From CAMTUW01 sp947085035 (GTDB lineage Bacteria; Actinomycetota; Coriobacteriia; Anaerosomatales; PHET01): DNA of 64,000 nucleotides. A program made the translations under genes and the position numbers. Positions 16,479 through 24,279 of this stretch are shown one piece after another. The DNA lies in contig CAMTUW010000015.1 in the NCBI GenBank assembly GCA_947085035.1, forward strand, positions 1-64,000, given 5' to 3'. Position 1 is the stretch's first letter, and the number at the start of each line of letters is the position of its first letter. The notes under the pieces were generated by a model. That model worked only from the letters and a program-made list of their open reading frames with translations, was not told where the DNA came from and did no database searches.

Positions 16479-17146
16479 GACCTGCCGCCCTTCTCGCGTC
16501 CTTGCCTCAGGTTCAGCGAGCCCGGCTTGAGCTTGACCGAGTGATCCTTCGGCGGCACGACCTTTGCGGCCACGCGCCCCTGCTCGGCGAGACGACGCCG
16601 GATGCGAACGTGCGTGCACTCATGATCGCTGAGCACCTCACACATCCCGTCCCACATCCCACCGCACGGGCCGTTCAAGAGCCCCTTCGGACAGGTGGTG
16701 ACCGGACAGATCCCCGCGGTGAGGTCGAGCACGCAGTCGCCACACGTCTGGCAGCGCTCCTCAAACACCCCCGAGCGGATCACGTTGCCGAGAAACGCGC
16801 TCTCAAGCCCCGGGAACACCGGCTTCGAAACGCTGTCGGCGACCGTCTGGACCCCCGCTCCGCACGCGAGCACGACAACCGCGTCGGCGGCCTCGATGTC
16901 GCCCACACGTTTGCGGGTCTCGAGCCGGGTTCCGCCCAGATGGCACGCCACTTCGCCCACCGCCCAGCCGGTGACCACATACCCCTCGGCGGTCAGACGC
17001 TCCTCTGCGGCCTTGAGCTCCGGCTCACCGCCGGTCTTGGCGACCGTGGCGCACTGGCCGCAGCCCATCAGGAAGACGCGCGTGGCACCCACCGATTCGA
17101 GATTGGCGAGGATACGCGCCCAATCGCGCGGCTTGGTGACGATCAT
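16475..17146 (-). CDS. metV: MetV-type zinc/iron-sulfur subunit of methylenetetrahydrofolate reductase
   Basis: 223 residues from ATG 17146, which overlaps the metH stop (ATGA). Cys-rich: FLMGCGQCATVAKTGG near the start, then CQTCGDC, CPVTTCPKG and LLNGPCGGMWDGMCEV, the signature of the MTHFR C-terminal-domain (MetV) family. In acetogens MetV partners MetF and is thought to relay electrons from a donor other than NADH. Sandwiched between metF and metH with overlapping stops and starts. Confidence 0.88.
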   Translation of the reverse strand: MIVTKPRDWARILANLESVGATRVFLMGCGQCATVAKTGGEPELKAAEERLTAEGYVVTGWAVGEVACHLGGTRLETRKRVGDIEAADAVVVLACGAGVQTVADSVSKPVFPGLESAFLGNVIRSGVFEERCQTCGDCVLDLTAGICPVTTCPKGLLNGPCGGMWDGMCEVLSDHECTHVRIRRRLAEQGRVAAKVVPPKDHSVKLKPGSLNLRQGREKGGRS

Positions 17147-19611
17147 CGACTCAGACCCATCTCCTCGATGCGTGCTCGCACCGCTTCGACACACCCCGGT
17201 GCATCATGAGCATACCCAGCGCCTATCTGGGTCGCCCATTCGGGGGTCACGACCGCGCCTCCCACGAAGACGGGCACAGCGGGACAGACCTCCCGAAGCG
17301 CGTCGACCGTGGCCCGCATCGCGGGAAGCGTCGTGGTCATGAGCGCCGAGAGGCATACCGCGTGCGCGTCTCCGGCCGCCTCGACCACCCGCTCGGGCGA
17401 GACGTCGACGCCCAGGTCAACGACTTCGAAGCCGGAGCTCTCAAGAAGCGACACGCAGATGTCTTTGCCGATCGAGTGGATGTCTCCTTTGACGGTCGCG
17501 AAGACGATCGTGCCAGCCGAGTGCCCCGCTCCCTCGGGGAGATGTTCGCGTACGCGTGCCACGGCCGCCTTCATCGCCTCGGCCGCCACCATCAACTGCG
17601 GGAGGAACACCTCGCCTCTGCCGAACGCGTCCCCGAGGCGCTGGATCGCCGGCGTCAGCACGGCCGCCACAACGTCTCCCGGCGCCACCCCCGCGGCGAT
17701 GACCGCGTCCGCTAGCGCGGGCGCGGTCTCGGCGTCGCCGCGAAGGACAGCCGCCGTCAGAGCCGCAGCCGGATCGGCCTTCGCGGCGTCGCCGTCTCGC
17801 GCGCCACCGGAAGCGCTGCTCGTGTCCGACACCCCTGCCGTGGCGCGCGAGATCGCCACCCCGTACGCGGCCTGCCAGCCGGCCCACGCCGCGCCGTGCG
17901 CATCCGGGTCCTCACCGGCGGTGCGCGCGTGGTTGGCGACGCGCACAGCCTCCGCGACGACGTGATCGCTCGGGTTGACGATCGCGGCGTCCAGACCGCC
18001 CGCCGCCGCCACCGACAGAAACGCCGCGTTCAGAAGCGGTCGATCGGGCAGGCCGTGGCTCACGTTGCTCACGCCGAACACGGTTGAAAGCCCGGTCGCG
18101 TGGGCGGCGCGCATGGTCGCAAGCGACGTGGCGGGCGCCTCGGCATCGGTCGCCGCGGTCATCACCAACGCGTCGACCACGAGGTCTGAATCAGCGATCC
18201 GCCACGAGCGCGCTTTGGCGCGCACGCGCTCGACGATGTCGATGCGCCCTGCGGCGTCGTGCGGGATTCCCTCATCGCCAAGCGCGAGCACCACCACCGC
18301 CGCGCCGTACTTGGCCACGAGCGGCAGCACGGCATCGAGCGATTCGGGGGCGCCGTTCACGCTGTTGACGAGCGCCTTGCCCGGGTAGAGTTCGAGCGCG
18401 GCCTCAAGCGCTGCAGCGTCGGTCGTGTCGAGCACGAGCGGCAGATCCGTGGTGCCCACGAGTGCGAGCACCGCCTGAGGAAGCGCGGAGATCGCCTCGA
18501 CACCCGCCGCGCCCACGTTGACGTCGAGCAGGTCGGCGCCGGCCTCTTCTTGCTCCGCCGCATACTGCCGCACGACGCTCATCGAACCGGCCAGCAGCGA
18601 CTCTCGCAAAGCAGGCTTGCCGGTCGGGTTGATTCTCTCGCCGATGATTCGCAGCGGTGAGCCTGCGCCCACGGTCACGAGACGGCGTGGTCCGGCAAGC
18701 ACGGTGGCGCTCCCAAAGCCGCGCCCATCGACTCGCACGCACTCACGACCCGAGATCTCGTCATGGATAGCACCCGTGAACGATGGCGAGGAGCCGCAGC
18801 ACGAACCGATCGCGGCGACCCCCACCGCGCGTGCGGCTGCGGCGAACGCGCCCATCTCGTCAGACGTACCGGGAAAGACCGTGTTCCCGTCATCGTCCAG
18901 ACGCGGCAGCCCGGCGTTGGGCTGGACTATGACCGGCAGCGTCGTCGCCCGGACCATGCGCGCCGCGAGAGGAAGCATCTGCTCGGGACCCAGACCGCAG
19001 TTGAGCCCCACAGCGTCGGCGCCCGCGGCCTCAAGGATGATGGCGGCCGTCTCAGGATCGGTGCCCGAGAGGTCCATGCGGCCCGCGAGTCCGAACGTCA
19101 CGCTGGCAAACACCGGCAGGTCACAGACGCTCTTTATCGCGAGCACCGCGCAGCGCACCTCGGCGATGTCGGTGAACGTCTCGAGGAAGATCGCGTCGGG
19201 CGTTTCGGCGGCAAGAGCGCGCGCCTGCTCGGCGAAGGCCGCGAACACCTCGCGAAACGTCGCCGGGCCCAGCGGCTGCATCACGAGCCCCGTGGGGCCC
19301 ATGTCGGCCAGAACGTGGGGGGCGCCGTGATGCTTGGCGAGGCGAACCGCCGCGCGGTTGAGCTCCTCGACGCGGTCGGCGAGGCCGAATTCGGCGAGCT
19401 TGGGCGCCGAGCCGCCGAACGTGTTCGTGATGGTGCAGTCGGAGCCGGCCATCCTGTAGTAGTCGAGCACCTGAGCGATCGTCTCAGGCTCGGTCACGTT
19501 CAACAGCTCAGGACACGTGCCCGGCGCCATGCCGGCGCGCTGCAGCATGGTGCCCATCGCCCCATCGAGCACGAGCATCGTCGTGCCGAGTCTCATCATC
19601 ACGTCAGGCAT
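17143..19611 (-). CDS. metH: Cobalamin-dependent methionine synthase, short form
   Basis: 822 residues. Order: homocysteine-binding barrel (1 to about 290; VLDGAMGTMLQ and zinc cysteines in GLNCG and GSCCGSSP), pterin-binding domain (about 310-560; RIIGERINPTGK, DVNVGA, NSVNG), an Ala/Ser/Asp-rich linker, then the B12 cap and binding domains (about 615-822; KGDIHSIGKDI supplies the cobalt-ligating His). The C-terminal SAM-dependent reactivation domain of the E. coli enzyme (about 1,200 residues) is absent, as in several anaerobes, so a separate reactivase would be needed. No SAM or B12 riboswitch was seen in the 54-bp upstream gap. Confidence 0.94.
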   Translation of the reverse strand: MPDVMMRLGTTMLVLDGAMGTMLQRAGMAPGTCPELLNVTEPETIAQVLDYYRMAGSDCTITNTFGGSAPKLAEFGLADRVEELNRAAVRLAKHHGAPHVLADMGPTGLVMQPLGPATFREVFAAFAEQARALAAETPDAIFLETFTDIAEVRCAVLAIKSVCDLPVFASVTFGLAGRMDLSGTDPETAAIILEAAGADAVGLNCGLGPEQMLPLAARMVRATTLPVIVQPNAGLPRLDDDGNTVFPGTSDEMGAFAAAARAVGVAAIGSCCGSSPSFTGAIHDEISGRECVRVDGRGFGSATVLAGPRRLVTVGAGSPLRIIGERINPTGKPALRESLLAGSMSVVRQYAAEQEEAGADLLDVNVGAAGVEAISALPQAVLALVGTTDLPLVLDTTDAAALEAALELYPGKALVNSVNGAPESLDAVLPLVAKYGAAVVVLALGDEGIPHDAAGRIDIVERVRAKARSWRIADSDLVVDALVMTAATDAEAPATSLATMRAAHATGLSTVFGVSNVSHGLPDRPLLNAAFLSVAAAGGLDAAIVNPSDHVVAEAVRVANHARTAGEDPDAHGAAWAGWQAAYGVAISRATAGVSDTSSASGGARDGDAAKADPAAALTAAVLRGDAETAPALADAVIAAGVAPGDVVAAVLTPAIQRLGDAFGRGEVFLPQLMVAAEAMKAAVARVREHLPEGAGHSAGTIVFATVKGDIHSIGKDICVSLLESSGFEVVDLGVDVSPERVVEAAGDAHAVCLSALMTTTLPAMRATVDALREVCPAVPVFVGGAVVTPEWATQIGAGYAHDAPGCVEAVRARIEEMGLSR

Positions 19612-19665
19612 TCACAACCGACCCCTCGAGTCGCTTCACCGCATCGCAGACGCACGTCCGACACC

Positions 19666-20109
19666 CTACCGGTCGTGTAACCGCCACAGCGCTGCGGCGA
19701 TCATCTCGGCATGGTCGAAGGCGAGGTCGGCGGGCAGCTCGTCGACCGGGAACCACGCCGCCTCGGCTGCATCGTCACCGCCAACCACCGTCGGCTCCTC
19801 GAGCCCCAGGTCAGCGAGGTACGACGCCGAGACCGTCCAGCCTCGGGGATCGCGGGCCGGATCGCCGAAGGTGCCGATAGGAACGAGCGGCCCCTCCCAG
19901 ATCAGACCGGTCTCCTCGGCGAGCTCTCTGCGCGCAGCTGCCACGGGACGCTCGTCCTCGTCGACGAATCCGCCCGGCAAGGCCCAGCAACCCACGAACG
20001 GGTCGCTGCCTCGCTGAACGAGCAGGACCTTGCGCGCGCTCGGCTCACCGCTGAACACGACGGTGTCGCACGAGAACGCCGGACGAGGATATTCGTAGGT
20101 GTATCGCAT
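19666..20109 (-). CDS. NUDIX hydrolase (ADP-ribose pyrophosphatase-like)
   Basis: 147 residues from ATG 20109 (MRYTYEYPRP). The NUDIX box is complete: GGFVDEDERPVAAARRELAE followed by ETGL. The short YEYPRP lead and the GDPARDPRGW loop are typical of the COG1051 group acting on ADP-sugars or NAD-related compounds. Substrate is not certain. It may be co-transcribed with metH 54 nt downstream. Confidence 0.88.
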   Translation of the reverse strand: MRYTYEYPRPAFSCDTVVFSGEPSARKVLLVQRGSDPFVGCWALPGGFVDEDERPVAAARRELAEETGLIWEGPLVPIGTFGDPARDPRGWTVSASYLADLGLEEPTVVGGDDAAEAAWFPVDELPADLAFDHAEMIAAALWRLHDR

Positions 20110-20189
20110 GGTTCCAGTGTAGCCGACGTTTCCCACCTACGCGCTACACTGTGCTTCCGATTCCGTGGCGAGACCTCAGGGAGAACCAA

Positions 20190-21134
20190 TTGTCGCCGCG
20201 CGCGAAAGCCGTACTGGCGATGCTCACTCTCTACCTCGTCTGGGGAACCACCTACCTCGGGATCAAGGTGGGGCTCGACGCGGCACTGCCCCCTGCGCTG
20301 TTCATGGCAATGCGACTGCTCCCCGCCGCCGCGATCATGTTCGTGCTCGCTCGTCTTCGCGGGTCGCGACTGCGCCTGGATCCGCGCGAGCTCCGAGTCG
20401 TATCGATCATCGGACTGCTTCTTCTGGTTGGCGGTCAATACGGCACCGTGCTTGCCGAGCAGTTCGTGCCCTCGGGTCTCGCGGCGCTCGTCGTCGCGCT
20501 GCTGCCTTTGTGGATAGCGCTGGCCGAGTCGATCTTTCCCGACATGCAACGCCCCGGAGTCTTGGGCTGGACGGGGCTCGCTGTCGGTTTCATCGGGCTC
20601 GGGATCCTGGTCTGGCCGCATCTGGCGGGTCTCGCGGCCGGACGCGGTGAGCTCATCGGGGTTGGGTTGCAGATACTCGCTACATGGCTTTGGACCGCCG
20701 GCTCGATCTACAGCAAGCGCAATCCGGTCGCGGCCGATGGCATCGCCGTCACCGCATGGGAGATGCTCATCGCCGGTGTCGTGACCTTGGGGATCGGGAC
20801 CGTGCTGGGCGAATGGAGTCGCTTCACGCTCACGCCCAAGGGCGTCGGGGCTCTGGCCTACCTCACCGTGTTCGGCAGCTGTATCGCGTTCACCGCGTTC
20901 ATCTACGCGCTCACTCACCTCCCGGCGAGCAAGGTCATGACGTATGCCTACGTCAACCCGGTGATAGCCGTGTTCGCCGGGTGGGCGGCGGGCAGCATCG
21001 GTCTCGTGCCTCCCGAGCCTGTGACAGCGTCGGTCTTCGTGGGGATGATCGTCATCGTGATCGGCGTCGCGCTCACCACCGCCGCACCCACGTTGCCACC
21101 GCGTCGCGCGAACCTTACTGGGCCACGCCCATGA
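20190..21134 (+). CDS. EamA/DMT-superfamily drug/metabolite exporter
   Basis: About 314 residues with ten predicted membrane helices in two EamA repeats; the first contains LVWGTTYLGIKVGL, the second TWLWTAGSIYSKR. TTG 20190 is preferred because AGGGAGA lies 6 nt upstream; a GTG at 20151 overlaps a -10-like TACACT (20145-20150) and has no ribosome site. Substrate unknown. The 3' end overlaps the convergent PASTA gene by 20 nt. Confidence 0.87.
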   Translation: MSPRAKAVLAMLTLYLVWGTTYLGIKVGLDAALPPALFMAMRLLPAAAIMFVLARLRGSRLRLDPRELRVVSIIGLLLLVGGQYGTVLAEQFVPSGLAALVVALLPLWIALAESIFPDMQRPGVLGWTGLAVGFIGLGILVWPHLAGLAAGRGELIGVGLQILATWLWTAGSIYSKRNPVAADGIAVTAWEMLIAGVVTLGIGTVLGEWSRFTLTPKGVGALAYLTVFGSCIAFTAFIYALTHLPASKVMTYAYVNPVIAVFAGWAAGSIGLVPPEPVTASVFVGMIVIVIGVALTTAAPTLPPRRANLTGPRP

Positions 21135-21951
21135 GGAAGAACACCAAGCCACCAGGAGGTAGTTTCTCGCCGGGCTCGGGGGACTGCTCGTAGATGATGC
21201 CGACGCTGGCATTGTTCGGCTGCCACATGGGTCTCGGCGCGAGTCCCGCAGCGCGAATCTTCGTCGCGGCCTGTGACTGCGTCAGTCCCATGATGTCGGG
21301 AACGGTCACTTTCACAACCGCCGAGCGCCCCAAAGACACCACGAGCCTGACCTGCTCACCTTGAGCAGACGATGTCCCGGCAGCCGGACTCTGCGAGATC
21401 ACGAGCCCCTTGGGCACACTCGCGCTGTTCGCCTGAGTGCTCGACACCGTGAATCCCCTGCGCTCCAGTCTTCTCGTCGCCTCGGCAAGCGACAGGCCGG
21501 TGACGTCCGGGATATCGATGGAGTCGTCGTCGATGGACAGACCGAGAACGGAACCGCTGCCGAGTTCAGTGACGACGCCGAGAAAGACCGTCGACCCCCT
21601 CGTCGCCTTGGTCTTCGCCGCAGGCTCCTGCGAGGCGATGGTGCCGGGTGTGGCGATCACATCGAACGATGGCTCGGTCTCAACCGTGAACCCCGCCTTC
21701 TCAAGCAGTTCAACGGCCTGATCCCGCGGGAGCCCGACCACGTCGGGCACTGAGATCATCTCGATCCGGGCGGCACCCGGATCGATGTCTGGCTGGTCAG
21801 GAGCTTGTCTGAGATCGAGAAAACGCAGGAGAAGACAGGCGATCACCGCGAACAACACGAGCAACGCGATCAGCGGCACCCACCGGCGTCGCATGCGTCC
21901 TGACCGGTCGGCACCCGGCTCCGCGCCGGCCAAGTCGTCTTCCATGGTCAT
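21115..21951 (-). CDS. Membrane-anchored protein with three PASTA repeats, no kinase domain
   Basis: 278 residues from ATG 21951 with GGAGG 5 nt upstream. A short acidic and Arg-rich cytosolic start, one membrane helix (about 33-52, WVPLIALLVLFAVIACLLL), then three PASTA repeats (about 68-135, 145-208, 215-278) with the usual VPDVVGLPRDQAVELLEKAG and IPDVTGLSLAEAT patterns. PASTA domains bind muropeptides and normally sit on PknB-type kinases. Here they stand alone while the kinase at 1208-2377 lacks them, so the two could act together, though they are 19 kb apart. Confidence 0.88.
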   Translation of the reverse strand: MTMEDDLAGAEPGADRSGRMRRRWVPLIALLVLFAVIACLLLRFLDLRQAPDQPDIDPGAARIEMISVPDVVGLPRDQAVELLEKAGFTVETEPSFDVIATPGTIASQEPAAKTKATRGSTVFLGVVTELGSGSVLGLSIDDDSIDIPDVTGLSLAEATRRLERRGFTVSSTQANSASVPKGLVISQSPAAGTSSAQGEQVRLVVSLGRSAVVKVTVPDIMGLTQSQAATKIRAAGLAPRPMWQPNNASVGIIYEQSPEPGEKLPPGGLVFFLMGVAQ

Positions 21952-22087
21952 CTGTTCCTCCACGGGCTCGCCGCTCGACAGACCCTGCTCAGACCAGCAT
22001 ACCGCGCATCGGACGAATCGTCCCCACGACTTCTTCACGCATCCTACACCTCAGCTCCTCGACTGCCGGTCACACTGTGTTTCAGGA

Positions 22088-22115
22088 GCCGCCCCGCACC
22101 ATCCGACGGGGCGGC
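22088..22115. other. GC-rich hairpin in the divergent PASTA/SHOCT gap
   Basis: GCCGCCCCG (22088-22096) pairs with CGGGGCGGC (22107-22115), 9 bp with a 10-nt loop and no T-tract on either side. It lies 27 nt before the SHOCT gene, so it is more likely a leader structure than a terminator. Role unknown. Confidence 0.3.
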
Positions 22116-22141
22116 ACCCGGACAGCAAGGGGGTGGCAAGA

Positions 22142-22360
22142 ATGGTGGACATGGGACTCGTTACCGGAATCACTCTCTCAGTCGCGGTCATCACCGCCGT
22201 CGTCTTCGAAGCCAATCGCACGCAAACTCTCTCGGAGCCCCGCGCGGTTCCCGCATCCTCTCCCCTCGATGAGGCCCTGCGCATCCTGTCTCATCGCTAC
22301 GCTCGAGGCGAGATCTCCTACGAGCAGTACGACCGTATGAGGAGCATCCTCAGGCGTTAA
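22142..22360 (+). CDS. Small single-pass membrane protein with SHOCT domain
   Basis: 72 residues from ATG 22142 with AAGGGGG 8 nt upstream. One hydrophobic helix (about 5-23) followed by DEALRILSHRYARGEISYEQ then YDRMRSIL, the short C-terminal SHOCT motif seen in many small membrane proteins and thought to mediate oligomerisation. Function unknown. Often missed by gene callers. Confidence 0.8.
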   Translation: MVDMGLVTGITLSVAVITAVVFEANRTQTLSEPRAVPASSPLDEALRILSHRYARGEISYEQYDRMRSILRR

Positions 22361-22446
22361 GAGACCCTTCGGCGCCGCATGCGCCATGCCTTCCCCTCCT
22401 GACACGAAGTGCCTCGGGTAGAATCCCTTGGGCGCGCCGTTGCGGC

Positions 22447-24279
22447 GTGGCGCTCCTCCACCAAGTCGGTCGCCTACCGAAAGCCTGGTGTCGCGTGTCC
22501 TCGGCCCTGATCCGATCGCTCAGATTCATGCGCGCGTACGCCGGTTGGGCTGCACTGGGCGTGCTGTCGGTTCTCGCCTCCGCCGCCGCCGATCTGGTCA
22601 GCCCTCAGATACTCCGGCACCTGATCGACGTGGGCATCACCGGTGGTGACCGCTCCGTCATCGTTCGCGACGCGCTCCTGCTCGTAGCTGCTGCCACCGC
22701 AGGCGGATTCGCGAGCTTCCTCCAAGGTTATTTCTCGGCGCGCGCGAGCCACGGTGCCGCCTTTGACATGCGCAACACCATCTTCGACAAGCTCCAGCGA
22801 CTGAGCTTCGCCTACCACGATCGCGCACAGACCGGACAGCTCATCACGCGCGTCACGAGCGATGTCGATCTTGTGCGCGAGTTCGTGGGCGGCGGTCTCG
22901 TCCAGTCGGTCTCGGCGATACTGCTCCTAGCAGGTGCGGTGACCTTCCTCGTGCACCTCGACGCGAGACTCGCGCTGATCGCGCTGCTCGTCATACCCGT
23001 CACGATCATGGTGCTCCTGCTGTTCGTGAGAAAACTGGGTCCCATGTTCAAGGGATTCCAAGTGAAGCTCGCCGCTCTGAACACGGTGCTGCAAGAAAAC
23101 GTCGCGGGCGTGCGCGTCGTGCGCGCATTCGCCCGCGAGCCGCTCGAGACGGCGCGCTTCGACCGCGCGAACACCGATCTGCTGGATCAAGGCCTCGAGG
23201 TTCGACGCGTCGTGGCCAATGCGTTTCCCCTCCTGTTCAGCGTGGGCACCATCGGCGTGGGACTCGTGACCTGGGCCGGAGCCGTCCGCATCGTCCAAGG
23301 CACCCTCACCGTGGGCGAGCTTGTCGCGTTCACCTCCTACCTCTTCTTGCTCCTGCAACCGCTGTTCATCATCGGCTTCGGCGCTCAGGCCATCGCACGG
23401 GCGGGCGCCAGTGCCGAGCGATTGTTCGAAGTGCTCGACGCCCCCGAGGACGTGACCGAGAAGGCAGAAGCGACGGATCTCGCACAACTGACGGGGCGAG
23501 TGGTCTTTCGCGACGTCCACTTCCGTTACCCGGGCGCGAAATCTGCCACCCTCAGCGGAATCGACCTCGAAATACCCCCGGACACGACGGTGGCCGTGGT
23601 GGGCGCCACCGGTTCCGGAAAAACCACGCTCGTCAACCTCGTGCCCCGCTTCTACGACGTGACTCAGGGCGCCGTTCTGCTCGACGGCGTCGACGTCCGA
23701 GACGCATCGCTCGCCTCCATCAGAAGCCAGATCGGCTTCGTCATGCAGGACTCGGTGCTGTTCAGCGGGACGATTCGCGAGAACATCGCCTATGGCCGTC
23801 CGGATGCCTCCGACGACGCCGTCGAGCATGCGGCGAAGTCGGCCCAGGCCCACGAGTTCATCCTCGACCTCCCCGACGGCTACGCAACCCGGGTTGGCGA
23901 ACGCGGCATCAAGCTCTCGGGCGGGCAGCGCCAGCGGATCGCCATCGCACGCGCGCTGTTGATCGACCCACGGGTTCTGGTCATGGATGACTCGACCTCA
24001 TCGGTGGACTCGCAGACCGAGGCCGCGATCCGCTCGCGGCTCGACGAGCTCATGCACGGCCGAACCGCCTTCATCGTCGCCCAGCGACTGGCCACCGCGC
24101 GCAAGGCCGACATCGTCGTGGTCCTCGACGAGGGCCGGGTGGCCGACATCGGCACGCACGACGAACTCCTCGACCGCTCGTGCCTGTATGCCGAGATCGC
24201 CTCGAGTCAGCTCGTCGCCGATCCCGACGAGATACTCACACCCAACAAAGCCTGTTCGCTCGAGGGAGGTGAGGAGTGA
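22447..24279 (+). CDS. ABC exporter half-transporter, degenerate catalytic residues
   Basis: Up to 610 residues (GTG 22447; an in-frame GTG at 22495 is an equally good start). Six-helix membrane domain then an ATPase domain from about 350. Walker A is GATGSGKTT, signature LSGGQRQR intact. The Walker B catalytic Glu is Asp (LVMDDSTSSVD) and the switch His is Gln (IVAQRLAT). Its partner gene has the reverse pattern, so this is the degenerate-site subunit of a heterodimeric exporter of the TM287/288, BmrCD type. Substrate likely a lipid or drug; not determinable here. Confidence 0.92.
   Translation: MALLHQVGRLPKAWCRVSSALIRSLRFMRAYAGWAALGVLSVLASAAADLVSPQILRHLIDVGITGGDRSVIVRDALLLVAAATAGGFASFLQGYFSARASHGAAFDMRNTIFDKLQRLSFAYHDRAQTGQLITRVTSDVDLVREFVGGGLVQSVSAILLLAGAVTFLVHLDARLALIALLVIPVTIMVLLLFVRKLGPMFKGFQVKLAALNTVLQENVAGVRVVRAFAREPLETARFDRANTDLLDQGLEVRRVVANAFPLLFSVGTIGVGLVTWAGAVRIVQGTLTVGELVAFTSYLFLLLQPLFIIGFGAQAIARAGASAERLFEVLDAPEDVTEKAEATDLAQLTGRVVFRDVHFRYPGAKSATLSGIDLEIPPDTTVAVVGATGSGKTTLVNLVPRFYDVTQGAVLLDGVDVRDASLASIRSQIGFVMQDSVLFSGTIRENIAYGRPDASDDAVEHAAKSAQAHEFILDLPDGYATRVGERGIKLSGGQRQRIAIARALLIDPRVLVMDDSTSSVDSQTEAAIRSRLDELMHGRTAFIVAQRLATARKADIVVVLDEGRVADIGTHDELLDRSCLYAEIASSQLVADPDEILTPNKACSLEGGEE

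Noticed and set aside
19612..19665. Possible SAM or cobalamin riboswitch before metH.
   Set aside because: The gap is only 54 bp and shows no conserved riboswitch core.
15381..19680. Several 200-330-codon plus-strand frames opposite lpd, metF, metV and metH.
   Set aside because: Shadows of strongly supported minus-strand genes; composition is Arg/His/Gly/Ala-rich and no family motifs are seen.
22395..22446. TAGAAT (about 22415) with CTGACA as promoter for the ABC operon.
   Set aside because: The spacing is about 14 bp or less, too short for a vegetative promoter.
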